From: Paramecium octaurelia
Lineage: Eukaryota; Ciliophora; Oligohymenophorea; Peniculida; Parameciidae
DNA length: 64,000 bases
Direction of reading: 5' to 3'
Assembly: GCA_905182995.1 (NCBI GenBank)
Contig: CAJJDP010000111.1
Location: 207,195 to 271,194 of the forward strand
Shown here piece by piece: positions 11,901-24,715 of the stretch; position 1 is the stretch's first letter; every line of letters begins with the position of its first letter. The notes under the pieces were generated by a model. That model did no database searches, was not told where the DNA came from, and saw nothing but the letters and a program-made list of their open reading frames with translations. The position numbers were made by a program, and so were the translations under genes.

Positions 11901-14900
11901 ATTCAAACTTGTATGATAATGATAATAATTTACTCTTGTTATTGTAGTTTATCTTCACGCAATTGTTTTTGCAACTAATCTACTTGACTCTGCCATTTCT
12001 GAACATTTGTATTAGATTCCTTGTATGCACTCAATTGTTGATTTAAGTGGTCAATCTATATTTTAAGATTTTAATTTTCTTGATTTGTTATTGAAATAAT
12101 CTAAGCATTTTCATTCATATCATTCAGATATTGTTACTTTTATTGTGCAAGACTATTTTATAAAAACTTAACCTATTCCTAACTGTTCTCAAACTTGAAA
12201 ATGGTATCTTAATATTATTCATTAAGAATCTATAATTGATTGTTTAGCTCCTATTGATTTAAATTACTTAATTATTACTACCTTTCTAGTTTGTTTGTTA
12301 ACTCTTGTATTTGCTGTTAAAATTGCGATTATAATTAGTCACTATTTTAACTGCTTTAAGTCTTAGTCTACTCAATTTAAATTGTTTTTTATTCAAATTT
12401 CACCAGTTTCTCCCTAACTTAGAGTATCTCTGAGTTCAATTTGGTAATTTTATTCTCATAAAGTTATTAGTTAACTTGTGATTATTGCAACTGGGATTTT
12501 AGTTCTTAGATCTCTAACTCCAATTTCAATTTCTATTAGGATAATTCATTATTGTTTTTCTTTATCTCCTAATACTCCTATTAGAGCATCTACTAGATTT
12601 ATTCTTGTTGATAAGTAATCTATTTCACTTCAGATTGCTTTTGCCTGACAATCGATTATTCAGATTTTAGATTATTTTACAATCGATCAACGATGCTTTT
12701 CAATTCAAAGATCTAATTTTCTTTTTGATTTTCTGAATCATTCAATTATTGAATTTATTCTTTCTACTTTTTGATTTCATTCTAAAGTTCATTTATTCTG
12801 GATGAGAAAGTAGTAAATTATTATTCTTACTCAATTAATTTTTATTACAAGTCTTGCTTTTCAGATTTTAAACTTTGCATGTTGGACTCATAAGTTTTCA
12901 TACTCATTGTATTTAGTCGATCAGTATTGGAAGAATCTAGAAAATAGTAAGTGAAATACAAATACCATTTTATTGTGATTTATTTTTGAGTTAGGACTGT
13001 TCAAGTTACAATTACTCAATTTTGGCATTGGCTTAAGATAATTCAAATCTTAATTGACTTGAGGCTTATTATTCATTTGATAAGTTTAATTTAACTTACT
13101 TTAATTCTTACTACAAGACCATAATGGATTAATTTAGTAGATTTCTTTGCTATAATTCCTCTTATGATTGTCTCAATATCTATTTAGTTTCACTTATTTG
13201 AGGATTCACAATTGAAATAATTTGTTGATTTGATTGTTACTTGAATGAGACATCAGTTACTTTTTATACATAAGAAATGATTTCCTTTTGAGACTCTTCA
13301 ATAGTTTGACTTTTCTTCCCACTCATCCTATGAGTTGAACTTCTTATACTTTTGGTAAAACACTATTGAACTGGTTTTGGTTATACGCCAGTTTGATTTT
13401 CAATTTGTCTCTTCTCTACTTAAGATTTAAGTTCTGAAATTAAGGACGCTTATTATTGTATCATATCCAATGAATTTTGTCTAATTTTCAATTGTTCTTC
13501 CAATTCCAGGATCTAATCTTTACAATTCTGAAGTTCTTCCTTTAATTAAACAATAAACTTATCTTTTTCATTCATAATCAATTCCAAGTTCTCTGCCTTT
13601 TCAATAGCCTCAGCCTGATCGTTTTGGTTGTTTTCAATAATATCAACCTTTGATATCAATTGCTCTAATTGTTCTTGCAATAAGATTATTTGATTATCCT
13701 TTTCCATGATTGTCCTATTCGCTTACATTCTGATACTTGTGATTTCATTGTTCTTCTTCACTAATTGATCATTTAATGCAGTAATCTGCACACTAAAGTC
13801 AATTACTGAAGCATCTTATCTTAGATTGACCTTGTTTTCTCTCAAAAAATCAATTTCCTTTTGCAGTTATATCACCTATTATTCGTAATGTTCTTGCAAT
13901 TACTACATTTCTACATTCTTGGCATTTTCCTTAATATTGCTATTCCTCAAACTATTCTCCTGCAATGATTAGTATTATCTATTGAGCAAATCAAATTCTT
14001 GCTTCAACTTATCATATTCGAAGATGAGTTATTCCTTATACTTGTTCTGTTGTTGAGCTGCAAATAGTTATTATGCCATAGTTTCCACTTGTTATGACTG
14101 ATCCTTGTATCTGTCTGCCCAACTCTACAATTCAACATCGTGAGACTATAACAATTCTTGGAATCTCTCTGACTCATCCTTATTCTGAGTTTTCAACATA
14201 TTGACTCTTGTGTTCAATATACTAACATCATTATTGAGATCTTTGACTTATTATTTCAATTTAATATTCTCCTATGATAATTACCATTCCTAATTTGATA
14301 GTTACTTTTGCAATTATTAGATTCTATTCTTTAGTTCTATTTCTATTTACTTAGATTTGGATATCTCCAAATCCTTCTCCTTTAATTGGAAGTCATCAAT
14401 CAACCTTAAATCTTCATTCTACTCATTGATCCTTCTTAATTCCAGAGTGGCTTGTTTGAATAGTGCATCCAATCTCTCTACTTCTTTATTTAATTTAATG
14501 ATTTCTGAATTCTTCAAAGAAATTTCATTTCTGATTTCCATATCCTTCATCTTCTGTTAATTTGTGATCTGCAAAATCTCCTTTCTTAAGCCATCCTTAG
14601 CCACTTTCTCCAAACTCAGTTCCTTCTCTACTGCTTCCTTATTACCAGCTAAACTTTACATTTATTGTTGCAGTTCAAATACCTTCGCATCATACTCAAT
14701 CTGTTTCTCCTTTATGAATGCGAACAACTCTATTTAATAATAACTTATAATCATTACCTTCCTTACTACTTTGCAATCCATTTATCTACAAGTAAGCCTA
14801 CTCTGATTTCGTCTACCCATGGTAATGCAATTCTCTCACCTTCTAATCGAAATCTCTCAATTAGGCCTAAGCAGTGACCAATTGCGTATGCAAGGACTCC

Positions 14901-16543
14901 TTCTCTCCACTAACCTACTTCAATTGATTTGACAGTTGATTAATTTGCATTTCAAAATGCTATTCTTATGCTTCCAATTAAGACAAATATGATTATTCCT
15001 GATTCTTAAATAAATTCTAAAACTTTCTCTCATTCTCAGCAATAATGGTCAAATACTGTTAAGTAATCCTCTATTAGTCCTACCCTCCTTATTCACTCAA
15101 CTATCTGTACTTGTCATTCCAAAACCTATCCAACTATTCAATTTGTTTCTTGTGTTCCTCAACCGTTTTCTCAAGCATTTATTTATTTTGAACAAGCAAT
15201 CTGTTAGATTAGGCTTCGTTATCCTAATGAATTTCAGTTTATCTCTACTCGAATTATTGAATCATAGAGTCAATCTATTTAGTTGTTGTCATCTTATATT
15301 GATTGAATTGCTGCTCACTTGATTCTAGTTATTGTTGTTTAACAGTCAAGTCAGTCTTTAACTTACTGATTTCTATATTCAACTTGTTGATCTACGCATC
15401 AGCTTAAGATTTCTACTCGCTATATTGCTAATGCTTTTAAGCTATTTGCTATTGTAAATTGATGATTTCTTGTTTTAATTGCTAGTTTTCCTTTTGCATG
15501 GACTACGCAAATTAATTGCTTTGTTGCTATTGAATACTCAAGTCTCTGGATAAATTCTGGACTTTGACTTGGAAATCATCTTTGGTTCTTCCAAATTGAT
15601 TTTACTCCTTCTCAGCCTGTAATTGAAGCTCATTCAATCTGCCCATCATCTCTTAAATCTTCGATTGGTATTGGTTGCTGACTTACTCAAAATGCTTGTT
15701 ATTTGCTTAGATCTCTTGTTTCTTTTGAGCAATTTCTTGATTGGCTTTTTCGAGCATAGCAGTCTTATTACTGATGTCTTGGTTGAGTTAATCGATTCTC
15801 ATTTAGGCTTGAGATTGGAACTGATTGAGTTTATCATTGTACTCCTGCAATTACTTCTTGGACAAGGATTCCAATTACGAGATCTAATTGTTCTTGGCAA
15901 TATTGATGGCTTCGATCTTCTATTATTGTTGATAGATTTCATTCTTTCTAGAAATGAGTTCTTAACTGAGTCGATCAATTTCTTATTTTTTTATAGCCAA
16001 TTCTTATTGTAATTGTTCAATTTGTTTTTGAGATTGAACTGAAAAGACTCTCAATTTATCATTCAAATCTTCAATCACTCTCTTGGCATTGGCATCTTGT
16101 TATACAAGTTATTACGATTTAACTACATTCAAATTTTCAGCATTTTTCTATAAAAGCAATATTTCATGTTTTGCTGCTTATAACTCATTAGTTGCTTTGT
16201 CACACGCTGTTGATTTTAGTTTCAATTCCTGTGAAAGTTAGTCTACTCTCAATTGAGTTTATTATTTAACGATATTCAATTATTCATTCGCATGATCCAA
16301 TTATCTTTTGTATTGCTATTCGGTATTGGCTAATTGCTGAGTCTTGATTGATAAATCCTGCGATAGTTTTTGCAATTGCTGATTCAACTATTATTGCGAT
16401 TATTTGAAGGCTTGCTCTTGCATTTGCAATCTTTGGTTTAGTTGCTGTACTTCATTCAGAGAGGCTTTGACTTGCATCTCGAGTTGCTGATTCCTTTGAT
16501 AGACTGCTCTAACTTCTTCCTATTGCTGTGGAGTGTAGCTCAT
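8979..16543 (-). CDS. Giant coiled-coil protein, about 2,494 residues
   Basis: ATG is at 16543-16541 (MSYTPQQQEEVRAVYQ) and the stop TGA maps to 8981-8979. Three GTA...TAG introns (12937-12965, 29 nt; 9916-9941, 26 nt; 9123-9147, 25 nt) leave 2,495 codons exactly. The protein is almost pure heptad sequence, rich in Gln, Glu, Leu, Lys and Asn, with hardly any Pro or Gly breaks. The last 40 residues are less helical and contain KGWDDQSRNIVMSS. There is no motor, signal or membrane segment. Such proteins are typically basal-body, rootlet, infraciliary-lattice or golgin-type scaffolds; which one cannot be told from sequence alone. Several plus-strand open stretches across 14.3-16.0 kb are antisense shadows of it. 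Confidence 0.85.
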
Positions 16544-16660
16544 AAAAAATTAAATTTATTGTTAATGAAAATTTTAATTAGTTGAAATAATAATTCACAG
16601 AATGTAAATAAATATAATGCTCGTTTGAGATGATACAAATGAATATAAATTTATTTAATT

Positions 16661-17874
16661 ATGGAATGGGTCTATTATCTTTTTTATAACTCTGGGAGTG
16701 GTGGAAATAGGGGTCAACAATTTCTGCAACTTGATGTAAGTTCAAAAATATGATAGTAAAAAGAACTTAGTTTCAATATCAGGGATAGAGTTTGCAGAGT
16801 GAGGTTTTACAATATCTGCAACAGCGAATCAAGAGAGACAGGGTTGTAGTTGATAATGAAATAGAAAACAGACGACATCTACGTCGTTATGGCTGGAGGA
16901 GATGGCTCCATCATGTGGATAGTGGAATTACTATTGCAACATCAGGTGAACATCCATCGATGCATCATAATTCCATTCCCTTTTGGAACTGGGAACGACT
17001 TTGCGAATACTTTGGGATGGGGAACCTCAGTGCCCAATGATGTAATCGGTTTTGGCAATGAAGTGTTGAGAGGGTTTGTGGAATAGTGGGTTGAAGGAGT
17101 TGAGTCCTTTTTCGATGTCTGGGATGTGGATATTAGACTGAAAGAAGTAAGTAGTTTATACATGAAAAGGATGGATTCATTAGTGAGATCAAGAGGAATG
17201 AAAATGGGGCAAATGAGATGAAGTTGCAATTGAAGGATCAGAGATATTACAAATAGATGATCAATTATTTTAGCATCGGAGTAGATGCACGCATCGGATT
17301 CGGATTTGATAAATATAGGACATCCAATCAATGTTGTAACAAATGCGTCTACTGTTGGGAAGGATTCAAGAAGATGTTCCTCAAAACTCCTAAAGTTAAC
17401 CAATCTATAGAGAACATCCATCATGTGAATGATGATAATCTAGAAACTGGATTGATTTCGAAGCAGAACAATTAAATTGTAGTACCAGGAAATCCAGTCA
17501 ATTTGTTGTGTTTGAACATCAACTCCTATGCTGGAGGATTGAAAAACATATGGCTCAATGCTTAATAAAATTAAGTCAAATCCTATTCCAACATTCCTTC
17601 CGTTTCCGATGGATTGTTGGAAATACTCTCCTTCAACTCTATTTTAGGATTAGGATCAGAAAGATTGATCCCTGGATAGGCTACCAGATTAAGTCAAAGT
17701 GGAGGACCACTCAAATTGAATTTCAAATAGAATGAATAACTTAGAACATATTTCCAAATTGATGGCTAATACTTTTCCATTACCAACCCCTACTTAGTTC
17801 TTATTAGGTCGTGCTAATCGTTGCCTCAAGGGAAAATACGTGTCTTAATCAATTAGAAGGGAATACTTAAATGA
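16661..17874 (+). CDS. Diacylglycerol kinase (catalytic plus accessory domain)
   Basis: It phosphorylates diacylglycerol to phosphatidic acid with ATP. ATG 16661 starts directly at the catalytic domain (YYLFYNSGSGGNRGQQFL, the usual NPxSGGxxG strand). Next come the nucleotide-binding AGGDGSIMW, then PFGTGNDFANTLGWG, the diagnostic family motif, and the DAGK accessory domain (FSIGVDARIGFGFD...; INSYAGG...; near the end DGQYF). TGA is 17872-17874. Introns: 16736-16770 (35 nt, TAG), a short one near 16840-16862, and 17147-17169 (23 nt, AAG acceptor). It lacks the EF-hand and C1 domains of most animal enzymes, so regulation must differ. It is about 380 residues, the length of plant-type minimal DGKs. 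A related lipid kinase (ceramide type) is less likely because of the accessory domain. Confidence 0.85.
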
Positions 17875-18018
17875 TATTAAATATTATTAACATAAATTTA
17901 TTGCAATTTTGATTGAGTTAATAAATTAATTTAATTTACTTATGTCAAACAAATATTTGAATGAAGAATAATACAATTGATATTAGTAATCCAACAAACT
18001 ATACAAATATAAATTAAT

Positions 18019-19886
18019 TCATTATAATCTTTCCCTTAATCCTTTTAAAAAGTAATATCCAAATATTCTAAATCCAACAATAAATCCAATCAGAATGTAA
18101 ATGCAATTCCACATCCCAATATGAAAGTCATACAGATCTCTTGGGTCAGTCTAGAAACTACGATTTGTGAATTCGTTTAATGAAATTGCCTCATAAGCAT
18201 ACCGTACTGGACTCAGATACTGTAACCATCCAAACCAAACTGGAAAATTCTTGGAATTGGCCATGTAACCAGATAATAAAATCACCGGCATCATTATAAT
18301 CGGTACTGCTGTCAACGCTAATTTAATATCCCTGAATGCACACCCAACCATCAACCCCAAAGAATTTGAACAAATGCAAAGTAAAATACAAATAAAGAAG
18401 TTGATTATGACTATTGATGCATCCTAATCATTATAACCAATCATCCAATAAGATATGAGTTGTAGAATAAGAGGTTGTAGTATACAGAAGGGAACTTCGA
18501 CAAATTGCTTCCCAATAAAATATGAAAAGGCTGAATAGAGTTTCGAATTTTCCTCTCTTAAAAACACTTCTCTCTCAACAGCAAAGCCAAGCACTACTTA
18601 CATCATAGATCCTACTGCAAAATTGACACACAGGAAATACAATGATCCTTCAATGTTTCTGACATCAGAGATAGTCTCCGATTCCATTGCAGCCTTCCAA
18701 AACACTCCTCCATGTAACAACCCCTAGAAGATAGCAGAGCCTATTCTCGCATTCATTTGCATATCATCTCTGCTAAAATTCACAAAGCATCTTCTTGTTA
18801 ACAATCCTATCTAATAAGATATAGTAGTTTCAACCGATTTGTATGTTATGATTGATTGATTGCGATTATTAATTTCTTATCTAATCTCATTTGCCAATTG
18901 CAATTCATAATTCTAAAAATAAAGAGAGTATGCCTCCACATTCTTAGGGTCCTCACTATGAGTGATAGATATTAAATAATCCATAGGATTAGAATGTGTA
19001 GGACATTCGAATCCAAAAGATTTGAAATAACTAATAATTTTACATCTATCTCCTTAGTAGATTAGTTTGCCTTAAACCAATAACATTATTTTATCAAACA
19101 ATAAAAAGATGTCTGAACTTGGCTGATGAATAGTAAAAATAATTGTTTTGTCCTAATCTTTGGCAAGTAATTTCAATTGATGTCTAAACAATCAATTATA
19201 ATGACATACATAATTTAAAATGCAGTAAATGAATCTAGACCTGATGTAGGTTCATCAAGAAGAATGACACTTGGATTCGAAACTAATTCGTAACCAATAG
19301 AAGTTCTCTTTCTTTCCCCTCCACTGATTCCTTTGACCATTGCTCCTCCCACTCTGCTATTCTAACACTTCTCCAATCTCATGCTCTTAATTGTTTCATC
19401 TACTCTCAACTTTTTCGTTTCCTCATCGTTGTATTTCAAACTAGATACAAAAGTAAAGGCTTCCTTCGGAGTCATAGTTTCCAAAAGAACATCATTTTGC
19501 ATTACATAAGAGGCAAACTCACTAAATTTGTCGTAATTATATTTATCCTGATTTGCATACAATTCGCCAGTTAGCTTACAATGCTTATTGTTTACAATCC
19601 TGCAGGCCAAAACATTCAAGAGAGATGTTTTTCCAGCTCCTGAACTCCCCAAAATGGCAGTAGTTTATCCTCCTGGACAAATCCCCGATACATGATCCAA
19701 GATCACTCTCTCAGCTAATTCTAATTTAATGTGAATACTTTTGCCATTCTGAACTGAGTAGTGGATGTCTTCAAAAACTAAATCAACAGCCTTTCTATTC
19801 TAAAAGGTCTTCGATGAGACATTGGTTGTGGCTGATTTCACTACCTTTAAACCTTTAACTTCCTAATCTGGGTGTATTCTTTACAT
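18019..19886 (-). CDS. ABCG-type half-transporter (White/WBC family)
   Basis: ATP-driven membrane exporter, probably for lipids or sterols (family knowledge). ATG is at 19886 and the stop at 18021-18019. In order, the ATPase domain comes first: [27 protein letters not shown] (split here as Walker [10 protein letters not shown]), the Q-loop region YVMQND, the signature [10 protein letters not shown] and Walker [14 protein letters not shown]. The C-terminal half is a membrane domain of about six helices, including the region encoded at 18151-18360 with [14 protein letters not shown]. Nucleotide domain first, membrane domain second, in one half-size molecule (about 600 residues) is diagnostic of ABCG. 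It should work as a homo- or heterodimer. A short intron lies near 19170-19230. It converges with the DGK gene, whose stop is 145 bp away. Confidence 0.87.
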
Positions 19887-19969
19887 ATTATTAAATTTAG
19901 AACTGAGTTTAAAATAAATATTCAGGTTCGGGAAAGTGGGAATTCCGAAAATATTTATATAATTTTAAG

Positions 19970-19981
19970 AATTCGCGAATT
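19970..19981. repeat. 12-bp perfect palindrome AATTCGCGAATT
   Basis: This self-complementary 12-mer lies in the 136-bp spacer between the start of the ABCG gene and the end of the PH-START gene, 84 bp upstream of the ABCG start codon. CpG-containing palindromes are rare in such AT-rich DNA. It could be a transcription-factor site for the ABCG gene or may be chance. Confidence 0.35.
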
Positions 19982-20022
19982 TGAATAATTATAAACTTTT
20001 AAATTAATTCACAATTAAGTGT

Positions 20023-22104
20023 TCACTTTTTATTTCTTTTATCCAACAGAGCCTTAACTTTCTCGACGCATTGTCCTTGCTCCTTGGCAGAACTAGCTAC
20101 TATGGCTGCTGGTATTGATCCCTTAGGATCCACCATTGTGATGAAACAAGTCTTTGTTCCCTGCTCTGTTTTTTATAATATCCATCCAGCTATCTTTAAA
20201 TCCCCTCTTACTGACTCCTTTATTGGAGGCAATTCAGGATACTCAATTGATTTTGCTATAACCACCCACCTGTTTTCTTCTCGAAATACTCTTGATGCAA
20301 ACACAAAATCTCTTGATTTCACAACAATTTTAATCGTCTTAAATCTCTAATACACTATGCCTGTGTCTCCATCCAACTTTTTAACCATGTATCCCTATCA
20401 TAAATTACATATATGTGTACTGAATCAAAGAGGGAATCATAATCTCCTCTCTTCTCTACTTTCTCAATGATCTCAAAAATCTCTTAGATTGTATAAGGCA
20501 AGATCCCCTCCCCTCTACTCATAGTCTGTCCTGTTGCTTCGTCAAATCTGGTGTGAATCAAGAACCCTCCCTTGTCTTCCTTCTATTACCAAGAAGGTCC
20601 TAAAGGATAGACGGTCTCTAATTATTTTTTAGCCTCAATAGTCATATCAAATATCTTTTAGATTTCTGGGGGATATGACTACTGAGGTTATTATGGCTAC
20701 AATTGTTATGGGGGTTGTTATGGCTTTTAAGGTAATTGCTATAGTTGCGAAATTTGTCTAGGAGAATTGGATAAAAGGGATGGAGGTTGTTATTCGACAG
20801 AGATGGATTGATTTGGAGATTGAGTAGTTCTAGAATAATCAGGCTATTTGTAGATAATTTCTGATTAAATAACAGACATCTAATCACTTGATGTCTTAGA
20901 GGCTTGGTATTCAATTAAAATGCTTTTTGGGTTCTGCTTTTAGATCTTGATAAACTGTTTAAGACAAGGCAATATTTGCATCTGAGTACTGTCAGCAATG
21001 CATCTCACTTCTACACTGTCTTCATCAAACAGATATTTGATAACAAACAATCTCAAGATTTTTACATGAAAATGCTCAACCACATAGAAGGTGTCCTCAT
21101 CATTAAATACTGTTTAAGTAAACTTCTCAACCAATTGATTTGAATACAATGCTGTGATCAAATTCTTATCGTTATTTATCAACAGCAGATTTGGAGTCCA
21201 TTCTTTCCTAACGTCAAACTTACTAATCAGATACACCAAGGCATTGTAATCCACATTCATTAGACATTTACATTAAACCATGAATTATTGTACTTTCTCT
21301 GTTTATTTAGGAGGGTTGTGCTTTTTGAACAACAATGGGAGAATAATTATGTTCAATGTGATAAGTATGCTATAAGTGTAGGTTCTGTTGTCCACGAGAC
21401 TCAATAGTAGATAGACCAATATCGATAGCAAAGTAAAGAATATGATGGCTATCGCAATAGTTAATAAATATCCAACATTTTTTATCTCGTCGGAAATTAA
21501 ACTCATTATATTAGACTTCGTCTCAGCTTCTTCATTATTTCTCTCTGCTTTTTCAGTCTTGTAGAAAAATATGCCATCGATCACATTTATTAATGTTAGT
21601 TATTGAGACTCAAATTTCTTTATCAATTACTATGCTTGAACTTTAATTTGATCCCCTTGAGATTGTTTAATCAAATCATTATCGGGTTGGAATGTGGGTG
21701 GCTTGACTTATTGAATTATAATGGAAGGCACAATGGTTTATCTGACTTACTAAAATTGTTCTTGTGCTTGCACTTGGATTTCCTATTTCTATTCAGATTT
21801 TTATTTAATCTAAGTGATTGCTTATACAATTATTTTATGCTCCTGATTTGTGTGTGCCATTATTTTCAAAGAATCATCACCATGAATAATTTATATCTAA
21901 AACCCATTATTGGTTGATAACTCTTTCACTTTGCAATGAATCAACTTAAGTTCAGCCTTATTTTGTTTGTCCTCCTTTCTGTCTCTATACACCAGTATTC
22001 CCTATTAATGTCATCGTGATACTTACTTCTTGTGTCACTTCAATGTATCTCATTACCCAAAACGTCTTTCTTTTCAACCTTGCATAATTAGCAAATAATG
22101 ACAT
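20023..22104 (-). CDS. PH - transmembrane - START domain lipid-binding protein
   Basis: ATG is at 22104 and the stop at 20025-20023. Residues 1-100 form a pleckstrin-homology domain (RKTFWVMRYIEVTQEGILVYRD...; IMAHTNQEHKIIVQAI), interrupted by a 25-nt intron. A Gln-rich linker leads to a strongly hydrophobic region at 21330-21500 (LLTIAIAIIFFTLLSILVYLLLSLV, split by polar residues from ITLNIIILPLLF), about two membrane helices. A Pro/Gln-rich spacer precedes a C-terminal START domain (DFVFASRVF, TKTCFITMVDPKGSIPAAIVASSA), with an intron at 20395-20420. START domains carry sterols, ceramide or phospholipids and PH domains read phosphoinositides. The pairing resembles plant EDR2 and animal CERT, but the central membrane segment is distinctive. 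It probably works at a membrane contact site (inference). Confidence 0.82.
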
Positions 22105-22580
22105 GATGTGTTGAGCGAATATTAATTTTAATATTATTGATCAAATAAAACTGATAAAACAATTGTTTTAATAACGATAACCAAATCGATGACCATTATC
22201 CATCAAAGATAACAACGCCAATATCGTACAAAATATAATTCTTTTTATCTTTATATTTTACATATTTATAACCCTAAATATCAATAAGATTAGAGTTATT
22301 TTGATAGATATTGGGTTGTGTGTATAATGTGGAACTCACTCATTTTTTTCACATATAATGTCCTTAATAGAACTCTCAATTAATACTCAATTCACAAATC
22401 AAAAGGGATTGCATCTTTTAACCTTAATACTTTAGTTATTTATACTATATCTATTTGAAGGGGTGTAAATAGAAAAATAAAGTCACTTCATTTATATGTA
22501 AATTAATTATAAATATATTATGATTAAATACCTGCTCAAATTTTGTCAATAAAAATTTATCAATCAATAAAATAAAAATA
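22105..22580. other. Intergenic, divergent promoters
   Basis: AT-rich spacer between the PH-START gene (-) and the small hypothetical (+). I see no open frame, repeat or RNA gene in it. Confidence 0.5.
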
Positions 22581-22979
22581 ATGAAAAGTAACTAGGAATT
22601 CGAATAAGAGATTGAGAATTTAATTAAGGAATCGGTTTCCAAACACAATTCTCCAATGAGGGATGAAGGAGAAACCAAAGGAAAGAAATAAAAAAAGCAG
22701 TTCTTTTATAATAGAAACAAGATCGATATAAATGAAGCATGGAAAGAAATTGAAAAATTATTCGAAAGTTTCACTATACAAGGAAAGAATTCCGTCGAAA
22801 AACCAATTGTGGGAGAAGAATAAAAAATAATTGAGCAAAAAGAATTGTTGTAGACACCATAACCAAAAGTTTATTCGCCTTCAATTTAAACTACAAAAAT
22901 CAAAGAGCCCAAAGATGAATAAGAGAAGGATAGAATTAACTGTAGTGCCACAAGAAGATTGACCTTTAACTTGGACTGA
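22581..22979 (+). CDS. Small hydrophilic protein, 132 residues, unknown
   Basis: An intronless frame of 133 codons runs from ATG 22581 to TGA 22977-22979. It is highly charged: a Glu/Gln-rich N-terminus, a Lys-rich patch near residue 40 (GKKQKKQFFYNRNKIDINEAW), a predicted helix EIEKLFESF, a Pro/Gln spacer and a basic end (SATRRLTFNLD). It has no membrane segment or known domain. The amino-acid composition and the lack of TGA for 130 codons support a real gene in this single-stop code, where chance open frames average about 50 codons. Confidence 0.6.
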
Positions 22980-23696
22980 TTTTGTTCATAACTATATATT
23001 AAGTTAATATTATAAACTTTTAAGAATTTTATAATCACTATTTAAGAAAATATGGTTTATCCTTCTTAGAAATAAACTCATACAGAGAAGATTAATTTAT
23101 AACTTTGATCAATCAATATATTCTAGATGAATGATTATCATGATAAATTAGGAAACCTATTTTTAAATTCCAGCATTGTTCTAATTATCTATATATTCAC
23201 TTATTTTATTTAGAAAATAATTAATAATCTGAATAGCAATCCTTTTTTATTAATATTTGATTGATATAATTTTGTTATCAATCTTGTATAATGACAATAA
23301 CATACTTTATATATTCTAAATATTAATTAAGTAATTTAGCATTCTTTGTTGTATAGTATCTAATATCTAATATCTAATATCAATCAATCAGCAGAGTATT
23401 TTATAATGCAGATTAGAATTACATTTAAATATTTTGACTTTTAATTACTTGAGGTTATCGACCATTAAAACTTAACTTCCAGCTAATCAACTATATAATT
23501 GGCTAAATTAATTATAATTAATATTTTTATGACTCCATATTAACCATTCTAATGTATTTGGTATATTCTATTTATTGAATTAATGATGATATTGGCTTTA
23601 ATTATTTTTATTAAAATTCTAATAATAAATAAAATTATTAATAATAATTAACGATTATTACATATTATAAGATATATTATAATTAGTTAATGAGCG
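22980..23696. other. Intergenic, convergent, very AT-rich
   Basis: No open frame of interest. It contains a short tandem repeat (23358-23381) and otherwise only A/T runs. It lies between the 3' ends of two convergent genes. Confidence 0.5.
23358..23381. repeat. 7-bp tandem repeat (ATCTAAT, 3.4 copies)
   Basis: Three perfect ATCTAAT units plus a partial fourth, inside non-coding AT-rich DNA. It is a minor microsatellite of no evident function. Confidence 0.7.
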
Positions 23697-24407
23697 TCAA
23701 TGATTTTTGATTTATACAAAGTTATGGCGTGGCTTGAATAACACCTTATTGTAAAGAACATCCAAGCCGAATAGGGTGGCGAATAAAATGGCGTACATGG
23801 AGACGAGTTCAAACTTAGAGAGTAATGCTTGGAAGCCATAGACATGCTATTCATAAATCAAATAATGGAGGCCTAGTTTCGAGATATTATATATATATAC
23901 CATAAATTCCAAAGTAGAGTACTACATAGACAAAGTAGATTAAGCCTTTGATTCTCATCTTTAAATGAGGCTATTTTTCGAATTGGTTGAGTTGCCTAAA
24001 AATAGTCAAGTCTCTTACATTAAGATCCAGTTTCCTCCGTGAACATAGAACATGAGGACCATGTCAATTTAACTAACATCTCTATCAGCGAAGATCAACT
24101 TGGGGTCGAGGAGAAACATAGTCCAAAACATTGTCATGACTATGAACATAATTGGATTCATGCACTAGTATGCATAGTGAGTGAAAGTGTGATGTCTTGG
24201 GATGTTGATGAGCCATCCTCTTCTACGGATGAATTTGAAGTCTTCAACAACCTGTGGGATGAGGAAGGAGTACATGCACAAATTGCTGATATTTGTCAAG
24301 TACTTTATTTAGTTCCAGAATTCTTCGATTGATTTTGAGTCAAAATTGATATACATAAAGTATGTGTGCACAATCAATTGCACTAAATGAATAATGGTAG
24401 GAATCAT
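23697..24407 (-). CDS. Polytopic membrane protein, AIG1/FAR-17a-like
   Basis: ATG is at 24407 and the stop at 23699-23697, with two TAG-ended introns (about 24000-24022 and 23878-23905). The spliced protein is about 215 residues with roughly six hydrophobic segments (for example MNPIMFIVMTMFWTMFLL, LIYFVYVVLYFGIYG, YAILFATLFGLDVLY). The segment MVLMFYVHGGNWILM has an invariant-looking His followed by a small-residue turn. This resembles the WxNHGxxT region of the AIG1/ADTRP/FAR-17a family, whose members are Thr/His-dependent hydrolases of fatty-acid esters of hydroxy fatty acids. The assignment rests on topology, length and that motif only; another six-helix family is possible. A plus-strand frame at 24039-24332 is its antisense shadow. 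Confidence 0.6.
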
Positions 24408-24715
24408 TTGAGTTTAATATTATTAATGAGAATTATCATTATTTAATTTTTCATTTTAAAGTGTTTACTCTTCTAGAAATTCTTGAGAATTAATAATCAA
24501 ATGATACGGCTACCTTTAATTGTATATTTTAACTGGATTTACCTAAAAAGATAAAATTCGATGATTATTATTTGTAAATGAAAACACCAAAAATTCAAAT
24601 TTAATATGATAGATTTAATTTTAATAATAAACAGAGCCATTTTAATGAATAATTCCGCTATAAAAAGAATATGATATTTTTATACAATAATAATATATAA
24701 GTAAATGGTATAATA
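24408..24715. other. Intergenic, no features
   Basis: AT-rich spacer between the start of the AIG1-like gene and the 3' end of the 2-PGK-like gene, both on the minus strand. Nothing recognisable. Confidence 0.5.

Noticed and set aside
15623..16012. 129-codon plus-strand frame (Leu/Ile-rich), with similar plus-strand frames at 14357-14877
   Set aside because: They are antisense to the giant coiled-coil gene. Heptad Leu/Gln codons read backwards give Leu/Ile-rich open stretches.
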